A stretch of DNA of 64,000 bases from the NCBI GenBank assembly GCA_900618795.1, contig UYJD01000005.1, forward strand, positions 342,811-406,810, in the 5' to 3' direction. This document shows positions 22,027 through 32,991 of the stretch, one piece after another. Under the pieces are notes generated by a model. The model was not told the origin of the DNA, ran no database searches, and saw only the letters and a list, made by a program, of their open reading frames with translations. This stretch comes from Cyanodermella asteris (Eukaryota > Ascomycota > Lecanoromycetes > Ostropales > Stictidaceae). The position numbers and the translations under genes are program-made. The stretch's first letter is position 1, and each line of letters begins with the position of its first letter.

Positions 22027-22860
22027 GTCTCTGATATGATCAAAAACTGGCTGTACGTTCAAATCCTGTATATGCTCTCGGATATCCCTTAGCCACACTG
22101 TTCCGTTCCGGCTTTCGCAGCCGAGGTTCGAACATGGCTTACAAGTCTTTTGTTTGCCATATATAGCCATTTCATTCGCTGGTACTGCCATCAAGCGCAG
22201 CCTAGGAACCTGGTTGCGGTCCTAAGTGTGACTCAAATTCTGCATCCTCCACGGTTCAGCTCAAACATCAACCAAGTCCTCACCCAGTCGCTCGACAGAA
22301 AGATAAAAAGACATTTCTGACGCAAAAGAGCTGTACTCCGAAGGGCGAATACCCGGAATCGGACCGGGAGCATTAAATTGTTCATGTTAAGTGTCGACCG
22401 TCGACGAATTAATTGGCAGCTACAGCTCCCAAGTTGACCGCCACACCACATGTGTGCTGCATTGGTTGGTACTGGGACGGACTGACACCACATGTAAAGG
22501 TGCTAGAATGTGATGCAGCAAGCTGCGCATACATCCAGGCGCCTTCTTCTTTGCTTTATGCAAATAGTCTGAGGTCACCGTGACAGTGTAGAGATCGTAC
22601 CTGGCGGTGGTCCACTTGCGTCGTGGATTGTGTCTTGGGCCTGCACTGCAGCTTTGTCACTTTTGGCGACCGCGAATCTCGCAGCGCCCGGATGCACCAA
22701 GGCTTCGGGCTAATGTTGCTATGCGTGTCAAGCTCTACTGCCGGCTCTCTGTGGCGCAGGGGGATGTTGCCGTTTGGCAGCACAGCCTACGGGCGTTAGG
22801 TCGATACGAATCCCGGGTGGAGAAGTCGTTTCCTGGGTCGAATAAAGATTTGACGCACAA
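22027..22860. other. Intergenic between convergent carboxylesterase and VPS71
   Basis: No gene is supported. A 5-bp stem with a 7-base loop at 22352-22368 recalls a tRNA T-arm but has no matching acceptor stem (see rejected items). Confidence 0.5.
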
Positions 22861-23686
22861 TCAAGCTCCGTATCTTAAACATCTTCCATCATCGTGGGTT
22901 CGTTTGCACGTCAACCCACAAACTCTGGCGCCACATTGCAGACACTTGACTCTGCCCCAATATCCGCATATCTCGCAAAAATGTCGCTGCGGTCTCCCCA
23001 ATGAAGACGGTCTCGCTCGAGCTTCGTTCCAGCTTAGCGGTGGAGCACTTGTAAGCGCTTCCATGAGTCGTTCAGACGGCGCTGCGGGCACGACCACCTG
23101 CATTAGTCGAGCTTCGGCTTCCTCCACGGTCTGAGGCTTTGCGTAAGATGGCTTGGACGAGGCGTTCGGGGTACTTTCATTGCCGGGCTCTGTAGCCGTC
23201 CCGGCTCTGTTAAGTGCGGGTGGCGGCATTCCGGAAGATTTTCTGCCCACTGCCTTCGACTTGAGCTGGGCTTGATTTTCGTTCTCGTTCCTTGCTTCCT
23301 CTTCGGCCAGATAGTGGGCGAAAGTCCTCTGTGCTTCAAAAATTCGTTTGGTGGTCGAATTCTTCGGCTTATTCCCTGTAATCTATGAATTCAGAAAGGA
23401 TTGACTCAATCTGCCACAACTTACGTTTGCCATCGGGGCCCGTAGGGACAGGAATGAGTAGATCGCGAGAATTATCCTTCTCGAGTTCGGAGAGGCGCTT
23501 CGCAAGAGCCGTACTTTGTCGAGCTGTCAGACCAGCTTCGGTCACATCTTGAATACGAGCTTTGCGCTTTCTGTTCGTCGGTTGCGGAGCGGGCGCTTTG
23601 GTCGGATCATAGCCAGTATCAGGTACATAAGCCCAGCCTGGCTTCTCAGTCTTGGTTGAATTCGCTACCACCTCGACGAACGGCAT
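22861..23686 (-). CDS. VPS71: SWR1-complex subunit Vps71/Swc6 (HIT zinc finger)
   Basis: Two exons, 23686-23425 and 23375-22861, with a 49-base intron (GTAAGT...ACAG), coding for 258 residues. The start MPFVEVVANSTKTEKPGWAY and VPDTGYDPTKA are typical of fungal Vps71. The C-terminus is a HIT-type zinc finger, FCEICGYWGRVKCLQCGARV followed by CGLTCKRTHDDGRC, ending LRYGA as in ZNHIT1/Vps71. In yeast this subunit with Arp6 is needed for nucleosome binding and H2A.Z (Htz1) deposition by the SWR1 remodeller in the nucleus. The middle exon joins as ...GPDGKRNKPKNSTTKRIFEA, restoring an otherwise broken frame. Divergent from RSC9. Confidence 0.93.
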
Positions 23687-24037
23687 ATCTGGTTGTCAGG
23701 TGAATATGTTACAGCTGCTCGCGATCGCGGTCACGCAGCAACTATCTGTGCCGAGGCCTAGATAGCCATTAGGTGAACATTTCTCAGGAAGCCACTTTTC
23801 ACGGGAAACAATACTAAGTAGTGAGGCTCTTGCGGCGAGCCGGAAGGGGCAGGCGCGACAGGGCGCGTCGATCAGAAGCTTGGCACTGCATCTTGAATCA
23901 AACGCATCTCCCTTGCCGGCGCGCAAACTGTCTGTCGAGATCACGCAGTCCACCAACACGCCCACTGCCGTCTGTCGCATGCGCATTGAAGCAGTTCAGC
24001 ACGATCCGCTGTTCAGTGCGGTGCGTACTCGGTGATT
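23687..24037. promoter_or_regulatory. Divergent promoter of VPS71 and RSC9
   Basis: Only 351 bases separate the two start codons. The octamer TCACGCAG occurs twice in the same orientation, at 23731-23738 and 23941-23948, and GC-rich elements (GCGATCGC near 23721, GGCGCGC near 23919) lie between. These are candidate shared elements; no binding factor is assigned. Confidence 0.45.
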
Positions 24038-27000
24038 ATGGCCCCTACCGCGGGCAAATGGCCCTACCCTGACGTGCCCAGCGACGAAGCTAGCTTTCTC
24101 GCGGACCTTGAGGCCTATCACAATGAGAGAGGGTAAGTCGGCTTTCATCTCCCGGCGTGCTTGTCGCTAACATGCCGCAGCACCATCCTCGACAAGGAGC
24201 CCAAAGTCAGCACCAAATCGGTCAATCTGTTCAAACTTTTCCAACTGGTCGAAGCGCGAGGTGGATATGACCAGGTCAGCGCAGAGAAGCTCATGTGGAG
24301 GAAGCTCGGCGGCGAGTTCCATCTCAACCAGCCTGCGTATGCTTTCCAGGTCAAGACAGTATACTACAGGAACCTTGCGTACGTTCGTTTCCGCTCCACC
24401 CTGGTACAGGCACTAACAAGTGATAGCGCGTATTCAATCAAGAAAGTTCACCACCAGGAACCTCCACCCAAGGAAATTCTCGAAGACGTGACAGCGCGAG
24501 GGGGAGATATCATGACTCGAACGCTGGAGAACTATTGGCCACTCACATCACGCGAGATGCAGGACGAGAACAAAGAGGGCTCCGGCGACGAAGGTGCAGC
24601 TCACAATACACCAAAGGCAGAGAAGATGGAAATGGACGATCCAGCCAGTGCCGGTCGGACTGGCAGGAGCCTTCGCCAGGCGCCACCACCACGCCAATTC
24701 TTTCAGCCAGATACATCTTCGTCTCGTGCGACCCGGGGTATCCAGCCCGCAGTCAATTTTCCCCACCCGCCATCATTAACGAATGGAGCATTTACAGCGC
24801 CGACGAGCTCGAATAGCGCTGGCCTTGCGGTACAAGCATACGAACCAGGGCCGCCTGTGCCACTTACTCTTCGACCGGTGCAAACGCCAAGGAATAATCC
24901 CAAACTCTTCAACGATCGAGTACAACGCATGCGCGATGCTCACCGGGAACGTACGAGGCGCAGAGACAACATTCAACGTGGACTTCTCCTTCCTGGCACT
25001 GGCTTTGATGGGCCAAACATCTACACGCGCATCACGAACGCTATGCGATCTGGCATTGCTGACGAGCAGGCTTATGCGCTGCATCATTTGATCAAGATCT
25101 CAGAGGTCCGAGGTGACAGGTTCAGATTCGACGCTTTCCAGGGATTGGCAGAAAGCCTCATTCAGAAGGCGCTTGAGATCTCATCCTTGTTTCTCGACGT
25201 GCAATGGGAGATCTCCTACGACATCAGACCCTCGAGCCAGATCAATGTTTTGGACGGTCTCCGAGGGACACCCGACATTCTCACTCGCATGGGCAAGCTT
25301 CCACGACACGATCTACCTGGCACGCTACAGACAGAAGCATTCGCAGAGATACTCAACCGAAGCTCCGAAGCGGCACTTGTTCTGCGAAACATGGTATTAT
25401 TGGAAGCAAACTCTCAGCACCTCGCTCAGTTAGCGCCGTGTCGGGATATGCTCAATATCATCCTCAACCTGCCAGCCATCCCCGAACTTGTTGAGATCAA
25501 ACATTACATGCTGGATATAGCTGAGCAGCTGACTCGTTATTGGCCTATCAAGAGCGATGATGCTTTGTTCAAGTCGCTTCTTGCGTGGGTCCAGGATGGC
25601 GAAGACCGCGGCGCCATTCTTACATCTCTTAGAGCCATCTGCCGTATCGGCTATTTCATGCCCGACTCAATACCTCTGCCGGAGCTGGACCCGCGAACGT
25701 TAGAACAGCTACAGAACTGGCTGCTCCTGGACGACGACGAGCTTGTGCAGGCCTGCTTGGAATTCTTCTACCAGTACACCGCGGTTCCCGCCAACGTTCT
25801 TGCATTCCTCGAAGACCAATGCAAAGACACAACACGCCCGGCGTTCCTCGAACAACTGGCCCGTTTCGTCCTCCATAACGCGAAGGAAGACATCAAAATC
25901 ACAGTCATCGAGCCAGGACTACCGCGAATGCGAGCGGAGAAGGCTCCCGAAATACCGAAGCCGCTGCTCAAAGAGCTCATCAACCACCAAGAGACCGAAA
26001 GATCGTCGATGTGGCTGAGAGCGCTGTTTGAAGAGGACCCGAATGCTAATGTCACTCAACTGGAACTTTGGCAAGCTTATCAAAACACCTTCACAGAATA
26101 TTGCCCACCAGGAGGGCCGAATGCGTTACTAGCCGCGGCAGACTTCATCCGGAATGTTAGCCAGACATTCAAAAGCGCCGAAGCGAAAATAGATCCTCCG
26201 AACGAGCACCGGCCGCAGCCTAAGTTCATCATCAAGGGCATCAAGTACAGGCACACCCCGATCGACACCAAGAAGAACCCTTACTCGAGATGCTTGTGGA
26301 CTGATGCTGCATCAATGGAAACTTCCACTACGGCGCCAACGTCGACGGGCGCACATTCCACGCATAAGGGCGTACCGATATGTGGCGCATACCATCACAT
26401 CGGTTCGGAAATGTTCGACCACATCCTCACCGACCACCTCAAAATCAATCGTACGCCAGGCGCCGTTACCAACGGAGAAAGTAGCAAAACACTGGTAACA
26501 GACTGTCACTGGGCGCGCTGCCGACATTTCACCAAAATCGGCGCGGATTCCTCACCTTCAGCCCAGCAGATCATGAAACACATCCTCACCCACATGCCCG
26601 ACGAGTCTGAACTCAAGCCCCTTCACCATAAACACAATAAGACAATTGCGATCAACGATCCGCGGGCGGTCTATCGCCACGACAAGGACATTTCCGGCCG
26701 CGACCCGAACGGCTACCCTATAATATACGGCAGCCACGCCTTTGAGGACACGCTGATCGACGAACAGGGCCACCCGGCGGGCATCGCATACTGGGCGATT
26801 ATGAACCTGCGGAACCTGGCCAGAAACGTGCCGAAAGCGCTCGCAGCGGCGGGTAAGGACTCTGAACTGGTCAAGTCGCTACCGAAGAGCGTGGCAGACA
26901 AGGCCGTGGCGAAGGAATGGATGGATCGCCTCTTTATGGACGTCGAGTATCATCTCTGGCATGTCTTGGCCTACAACCGGGTCCTCCGGCCGGCCTTGTT

Positions 27001-27049
27001 TGAGCTGTTCACATTCATCGAGAAGGGCAGGGTTGTACCGAAGGAATAG
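24038..27049 (+). CDS. RSC9: RSC chromatin-remodelling complex subunit Rsc9 (ARID domain)
   Basis: Three exons: 24038-24132, 24181-24378 and 24427-27049; introns of 48 bases each, both GTAAGT/GTACGT...AG with CTAAC branch sites. The second intron is a multiple of three without stops, so it can be mistaken for coding. The 971-residue product has an ARID/BRIGHT DNA-binding domain at about 20-115 (SVNLFKLFQLVEARGGYDQV, KLMWRKLGGEF), an acidic linker, a long helical-repeat region (LNIILNLPAIPELVEIKHY) and a C-terminal zinc-binding part (CGAYHHIGSEMFDHI...H, CHWARCRHF...H). This architecture fits Rsc9, a nuclear subunit of the RSC remodeller that moves nucleosomes at stress-responsive genes. No lesion. 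Confidence 0.93.
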
Positions 27050-30000
27050 GCTTGCTTCTAGGACCAAAGGACGTTGATGCTACTTATCGGGCAAGATGGC
27101 AAGGCGGTTTCGCGGAGCAGGTTCGATCTTTACAATTTTCCAGCAAGGCGTTTTTCCCTCTTCATTTCCTTGGGAAACGGATGAAGGATGAAAGATGCAA
27201 CGGCAAATGGGATATACGGGACTGTGCTTTGCAGTTTCTACTTTGGGGCGAAAGGTGGGAGTTCAGGTGTGGGACTCGAAAGAAGATGTACGAGTAAAGA
27301 TACCAGCAGGATAGACCTGGCAGCTAGCGTGCAGCTGTCGCAGAGCAGCGCATTTGCTGGACGCATGCCTTTGGCCACTTGGGTTGCACGAAGGTGTCGT
27401 GGATGGCCACCAGGATTTTGGGACGATCTATTTCAGATGGTAGCAGAACAAAACCATGCTTTCATACCCAGATTTCCAAACAGCACTAGAATAAGTAAAT
27501 TTGTGCCACGTTGTGCGCATGGTCGTTTTTGCATGATGGTGAATGACATCGCGGCATGCGATACGCCGTAAAGCCTCATGCATACGGTTGTTGAGGTGTA
27601 GAGCTGGTAAATTTCGCTGAGCACATTTTGTAGAATTAGAAACATCGCGATTCGCGGAAGAGCACTCTCGTCGGCGAGGCTGACTAGACATGGTTTCTGG
27701 GCGATAATTTAGCACTCAGACTCTTCATTGAGTTCTGACCTTGATGACATGCTCAGGGGCGGCGAAGCACAGCAAAGTCCTTGACCAAAGGCAGTGTTGA
27801 ACAGGGAAATCATAGCACTGCAGCACATTGCCACGCAAGGCGTATCTGTGCTGAGCCGACAGCCTCGCCAATCAGTCGACGGTTTTTGAAAAAGACAACA
27901 GCCTCCATGCTAAGTTTGCTGTGCTACACTGCGCGGACAGGGCGGAGAGAATGGAGAAGAGAGGACTATACCTCTCTGCGCATGGTTACAGTTGGTGGCC
28001 GGAGGAGCAAAAGCAAACGACCGAACTACAGGAAGCGATTCTTTTGCAAGTAAGCGGCCCCGGGATTCTCAATTTAGCCTTTCGATGAAGTCGGCAAGGG
28101 TTTGGTGCAACAAAGCTGATCGGTCGCATCTGCTACCCATGGGAGAGGCGAGCGATGCAGGAAAAGGCGCCGTTGGTCGTCAGCACAGACGGCGGTCAAA
28201 GTACGGAAAATGGAGTGCAAGAAGCGTACGACGCCAGCGAGCTCATTCGCTGCTCTACCCCGAGCAGACCAGCCGGCCAATCAACATATGTAGCTCCTCA
28301 CCTTTTGCTTAAACGAGGTTCCAATCGATCGGGTCTGCCACGGTCTGATTGTGAGAGTCTTGTCAAGTTGTCATTATTGCGAGCAGAGCGCGCAGTAGTC
28401 CGTCATAATCCCTTCAAAAGCCGGTCTGCGGTGTGCCGATGCGATTTCGAGACGATGATGGGCAATCGAGGATGCCGAGAGTCAGGGAAGGGGATGGCGG
28501 CCGGGATGCCGAGTTCACGCCTGCACGGTGTGATGAAGATGCAGTGCAAGCGGAGGAGGTGCGAGACGTCAGCGAGACGGTGCATGACGTCTCCCAATGG
28601 CCATGTCAGACAGACGGAGTGACTGGCTGGCATGATTGAATCTGCTCAGCAGTCAGTCCAGATTGGGCAGAGAGTGAGTGGTGATTGGCGATTGGATCAG
28701 GGTTGCTGAGCAGGCAAACAGCGGCCGTGGTAACAGTGCATGGTGCACTCCAGCCGGGCACGAGAGCAGACAAAGGCTTAGCTGGGTCGACTGATGGATA
28801 GCGGGTCGAGGGGCAAAGCATCTTGTCCGGTGCCAGCCGAATGACAGGAGAAGTGGTGAAGATAGCGTACACGTAGATATGGGCGTGGAGGCTCAACTGT
28901 TGGAAGCAGTGATAGAGAGAAGATAAGGGCTGCCGGGCGGCTGTGGGGAAGCAGTTGCCACGCCTGCCTGCGACTGTCTCACATGGGCGGCCATCGTCTA
29001 TGCATCTCGCTGCACACTGACTGCACAGTGCAGGCGGGCGGGAGCACCGAAGTAGCTGCGGAGACACCTCCCAATGTACCTGGCCCAGTACGTCTGAAAC
29101 TGGCTGTCGGGCATCAAAACAGATACTGCGAACGCGACGGATGCTGTTGACCATATAGATACCTAGTCTGCAGCCGCGGCAGACAACAGCTGAGCACATA
29201 ACCGGGCGTGTAGAGCATGACCTCTACTGTACCGTGCTAAGTACCTGACGGTCTAGTACGTCTCGCCCTTCTGCACGCACGGGCCGTCACGCCTTGAGCT
29301 TCAAGCTGCTGATCGCCGGCTTTGTGACCTGCGACTCTTTGCTCTCGAGCTCTTCTTCCCGGCCCTCTGATCTCACCACAGTCGTCTGCCAGACAACCAC
29401 ACCTGACCTTCCCTGCCCGCTGAGCAGAGGTCACCACTCCGTTTTCGCTCTCCATTCCGCCCTCCCGTCGTCTCATATACACCTCCCACACCCGGCCCAG
29501 ACATCTTCACTCGAGTGACTCACCGCACGCGCCATCCAGCGCCTACATGTCCCGAGGCTTCAACTCCCTCCACCGCTGCACACAACGCCATCCAGAGCCT
29601 TCGACAGGTCCTTCACATCGCTCATCTCCAGCGAGCACCGGGCCCAAATTGACTTCCTCTGCAAGGCTGACACCGAGAAGCTCAAGTTTCACCAGGCATC
29701 ATCGCGCTATCATGGACGCCTCAACCTTCTAATCGTCAGGGTCCTTCTCGGCTATCCCGAGTACGCCTTGTCCGCCTATCACACTCTCCGCCAATGTTAC
29801 AGAACACCCAATATCTCTATTCCATCGATACCTTTCCCTTCCCCCGCCTCCAGGCAGGAACGCCAGCTTTCAACATTCACCCTGTCCTGTCCACTGCCGG
29901 TGACAATGGAGCCCATCTGCTTCGATCATTCAGGATTTCGGATAGACTAGTGCACAAGACGTTGGGACAGCGTCACCAGAACCAGACCGGAGCCATCGAC

Positions 30001-30061
30001 ATCCTCCCAGCAAATTCACGCTCTACTCATACACACAAACAACCACGCAATCCCGCGCGCA
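27050..30061. other. 3-kb region without a confident gene, upstream of ATG13
   Basis: From 27050 to about 29200 I see only short, overlapping frames with no family signature. From about 29290 the plus strand becomes C/T-rich, as expected for a long 5' leader of ATG13. Within it, 29519-29950 is an open frame without ATG but with protein-like composition (listed separately). A non-coding RNA is possible but unsupported. Confidence 0.45.
29519..29950 (+). other. ATG-less open frame with coding-like composition
   Basis: After a TGA at 29516 this frame stays open for 143 codons to a TAG at 29948-29950. Its central part (RAFDRSFTSLISSEHRAQID, then FLCKADTEKLKFHQASSRYH, then GRLNLLIVRVLLGYPEY) has C/G-rich third positions and a helical, mixed-charge composition, unlike chance frames around it. 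No in-frame ATG exists. It could be an exon of an unrecognised gene (a CAG acceptor lies near 29539), a remnant, or a fortuitous part of the ATG13 leader. Family not recognised. Confidence 0.3.
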
Positions 30062-32985
30062 ATGCATCAACATCCTCGGGTGCCGCCCGTCACGGCGTCA
30101 CCGGCCCGCTCTCCACAGACCAACCCCATGCGTTCCAACAATCCTCGAGATCCGCTTGCCATGCACTCGAGACAGAACTCGGAGAACAATTCGACTCCAA
30201 GCGAGCAGGGCATTTACATGACGGAACGATCTACGACCAATACGTCAACTCGAGACCCGAATCCCAGCGACAAGCTTAGTCTCATTGTCCAGGTATCTCT
30301 GTTCCAACTAGACTTGTGAGCACAAACTGACTGGTTTCAGAATTACTTCTACAAGGCCGCCCTAACTATCCTCGATGCTCGAACGCCACTACCGCAAGCA
30401 TTTACGAGTAAAGAGAAGGATCCCAGAGTCAATAGATGGGTACGTGAAGCGCCTACATGCAAAGAGGGCTTGTTACTGATTACTTGTAGTTCAATATCGA
30501 GATTCCCGAAACGCAACTTCTGACAGAACACACCCGCCGATGGAGGACAGCCGGCGCCATCAGCAACAGACCACCTGACATGGTCATTGAGACATACATT
30601 GACCTGCAGGATCTGTCGAGCAATCAGAAGCTGGTCATCATCGATGACTATGGCAAGCGTTGGGATGTCGAACCAGCTTTGAAGGATGCATACGACGGCT
30701 ACCAAGCTCCGGGTGAGCAGACCTGGCAGCACAGGATCGTTGTTGAGCGCTGGACTTTGCAGCTCGGCTCGCCCATGCAGAATCTCAACGAAGACTTTGA
30801 CAAAGTGCTGCCAAAAGTCTACAAGCAGAGCATCATTCTGTACCGCTCCTTGTTCGCATACCTGAAGTTCATGCCTGCGTGGAAATTCTACAAGCGGACC
30901 GGCAAAGGCGTCGCTGGCCAGCCAATGCCAAAACTCAAGTGGTGTATCTATGATCCTGCCCAACGAGCAAATGACGGCAGCCCTGACGAGTTGACCTTGT
31001 CACTGTTCGCCGGTCAGCCACAGGTTGCCGAACACTACGTGTGGGATCCCGTTGACTGTCCCGCCGGCCAGTTCAGTGTCAAAGTTAGCTTCCGGAATAA
31101 CTGTGACTTCAGGATAGACACACCAGAGTCACTCTTCAATTCGCAGTTCATGGCTCACGACGAACAACTTTTCCAGCCCTCCTTGCCACAGTCCGGGGTG
31201 CTGGGGAATAGGCGCGAAATGAAACCCCGGCCCGCCGAGATGGGATCACTACCGGCAGAGCACAAAGACTTGCTGACAAGGAAGAAGCTGGACGAGATCG
31301 CACAGCAGGGCGGCGCCTATGGGAGCATGTCGACTTTTCACGGCGCAGTCGGCAAAGTTGGAACTAGCCCGTTGAGTGCGCTGCGAGCGGCTCGCGATTT
31401 ATACGGTGTGTCGCCTACAGGATCGCCGCCACAAAATACTGCTAGTGATTCACGTCAGAATGTTGCGTCCAATGCTTCCCTCAGATCAAATGCAGCCGCG
31501 CCGGCCATGGAGCGTCGCAGCTCTCTGTCCTTCCAGCCTTTCAAGGCCCCGGCATTTTCCTCATCTGTTCCAGTCGACCACAATGCCCCGGCTTCACCGC
31601 GAATTAGTGGTAGCATGAGCAGACCCTCGCCATTAGGCCCATTGAACGAAGCTCGTTATCCCAGCCAAGGCACTCCGGCCCAGACCTCCCCCCGGACCTC
31701 GCCCAAGCCGGTAGACGCAGTTCCTGTCCCCGTTGCGAGCTCGCCTAGACCTGCTCCAACGAGATTCAGTAGCAGCTTCAGCCACCGTCGCCATAGAACC
31801 TCGGTTGGAGGTGCCAGCAGCAGGACCGATGACGACGGGAGTAGCGGCCGCGGTAGCGTGTCCTCGTCCAATGTCCAGACTGTGCCTGCCGGCGAGGCTA
31901 CAAGTGCCAATTCGATACAGACTGACGACGATAATATCTCCGAGTTTTTGAAACTGTTGGATCAAAAGAAAGAGCTCAAGTCTTTCAAGGCACCAGCAAC
32001 GGCGAGCGGTTCGGGATCCCAAGCTCCAAAGGGGACCACAGCAGGCTTAAGCAAGTATCAGCAGCTACGGGACATGCACGGTGCTCTGTCCGACTCGATA
32101 TCGTCTTCGCAGATGCTCCACCGCAGCAGTGTCTCTTCGGCGTCTCGACAGCTTGCAAATGTTCCGCCGATGGTTGCGGGCACCTCTGCGTCAATTTCGT
32201 CATCGCCGGGTGAGCGCATCTCGCCACGCACGCCCCATACCCCGGCCATACCCAGCAGACTGAGCAGTAACAGCATTATCGAATACAACCAGGACGCCCG
32301 TCGTCCCCGGGCTCATCGCTATTCCCAAGACGAAGATGCATCGATGCGCGAACGAGCCGAGGAGCACGCAGGATCAAGTGCTGGCAGAGACATTGCCTCT
32401 ACTGCTGGAGCCATACCCATACCAACAAGTCCTCGGCCATTCGGACCGGCATACAGGCGATCAAGCTCCGTCCATGCGAACCAACACAATAGAGAGCGTA
32501 ACAGGACCGAGCGTTACGATGTCGCTGAGAACTTTGAGGACATACTTCCTTTCGCCCTCCGAAGCGCCAGCATGGGCGACGGCGAGGAGCGGGAACCTCT
32601 CAGCTTGAGTGCTCTCTACCGCCTGCAGGAAACCTCTGGCCCAATTCCAACAGGTGTGCTGCCACCTCCGGCCGAGATGGACAGTGATCTTGAGGGTGTT
32701 GCCATGGCACCGCAAGGAGACGCAGGTATTGGCCGCGGTGATACGGCAGGCCGTAATGCATCATACAGGGGCAGAGGTCACGGACGCGTGCTTAGCCTGG
32801 CGCAGGAAGAGCGTGGGACGGCCAGTGCAGGCTCCAGCTCGGGCAGCCGCCCTGGCACAGGTAGAAGCGGCAGCAACTCAATGGAGGGAAGACCTGGCAG
32901 ACACAGCTTCACCAGATCTCATGGTATGCCAAATTTCGAGGACGACGAACCACTGCTCTTTGCCATGAGCGAACCTTTGCCATGA
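30062..32985 (+). CDS. ATG13: Autophagy protein Atg13, C-terminus shifted by a 17-base duplication
   Basis: Three exons: 30062-30292, 30341-30439 and 30490-32985, with introns of 48 and 50 bases, giving 941 residues. The HORMA domain (about 77-310) is clear: NYFYKAALTILDAR, FNIEIPETQLL, VVERWTLQLGS, ILYRSLFAYLKFMPAWKFYK and LSLFAGQPQV. The remainder is the long Ser/Pro-rich disordered region through which Atg13 binds Atg1 and Atg17; in family members TORC1 phosphorylates it. The protein ends with the conserved DDEPLLFAMSE, but a perfect 17-base tandem duplication (32958-32991) follows, so translation stops at PLP. With one copy the frame would run another 31 codons, Gly/Ser-rich, to 33080. 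The lesion lies after all known functional domains, so the protein is probably still active. Confidence 0.93.
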
Positions 32986-32991
32986 GCGAAC
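32958..32991 (+). repeat. 17-base tandem duplication at the ATG13 C-terminus
   Basis: Two perfect copies of CTTTGCCATGAGCGAAC in direct succession. Seventeen is not a multiple of three, so the second copy changes the reading frame and brings the TGA at 32983-32985 into frame. Confidence 0.9.

Noticed and set aside
22352-22368. tRNA T-arm-like hairpin (5-bp stem, 7-base loop)
   Set aside because: The minus-strand loop reads TCCGATT, close to a T-loop, but no matching acceptor stem, D-arm or anticodon arm is found at the right distance.
28155-28622. 155-codon plus-strand frame in the ATG13 upstream gap
   Set aside because: Low-complexity charged sequence without homology cues or splice context; kept only as non-coding.
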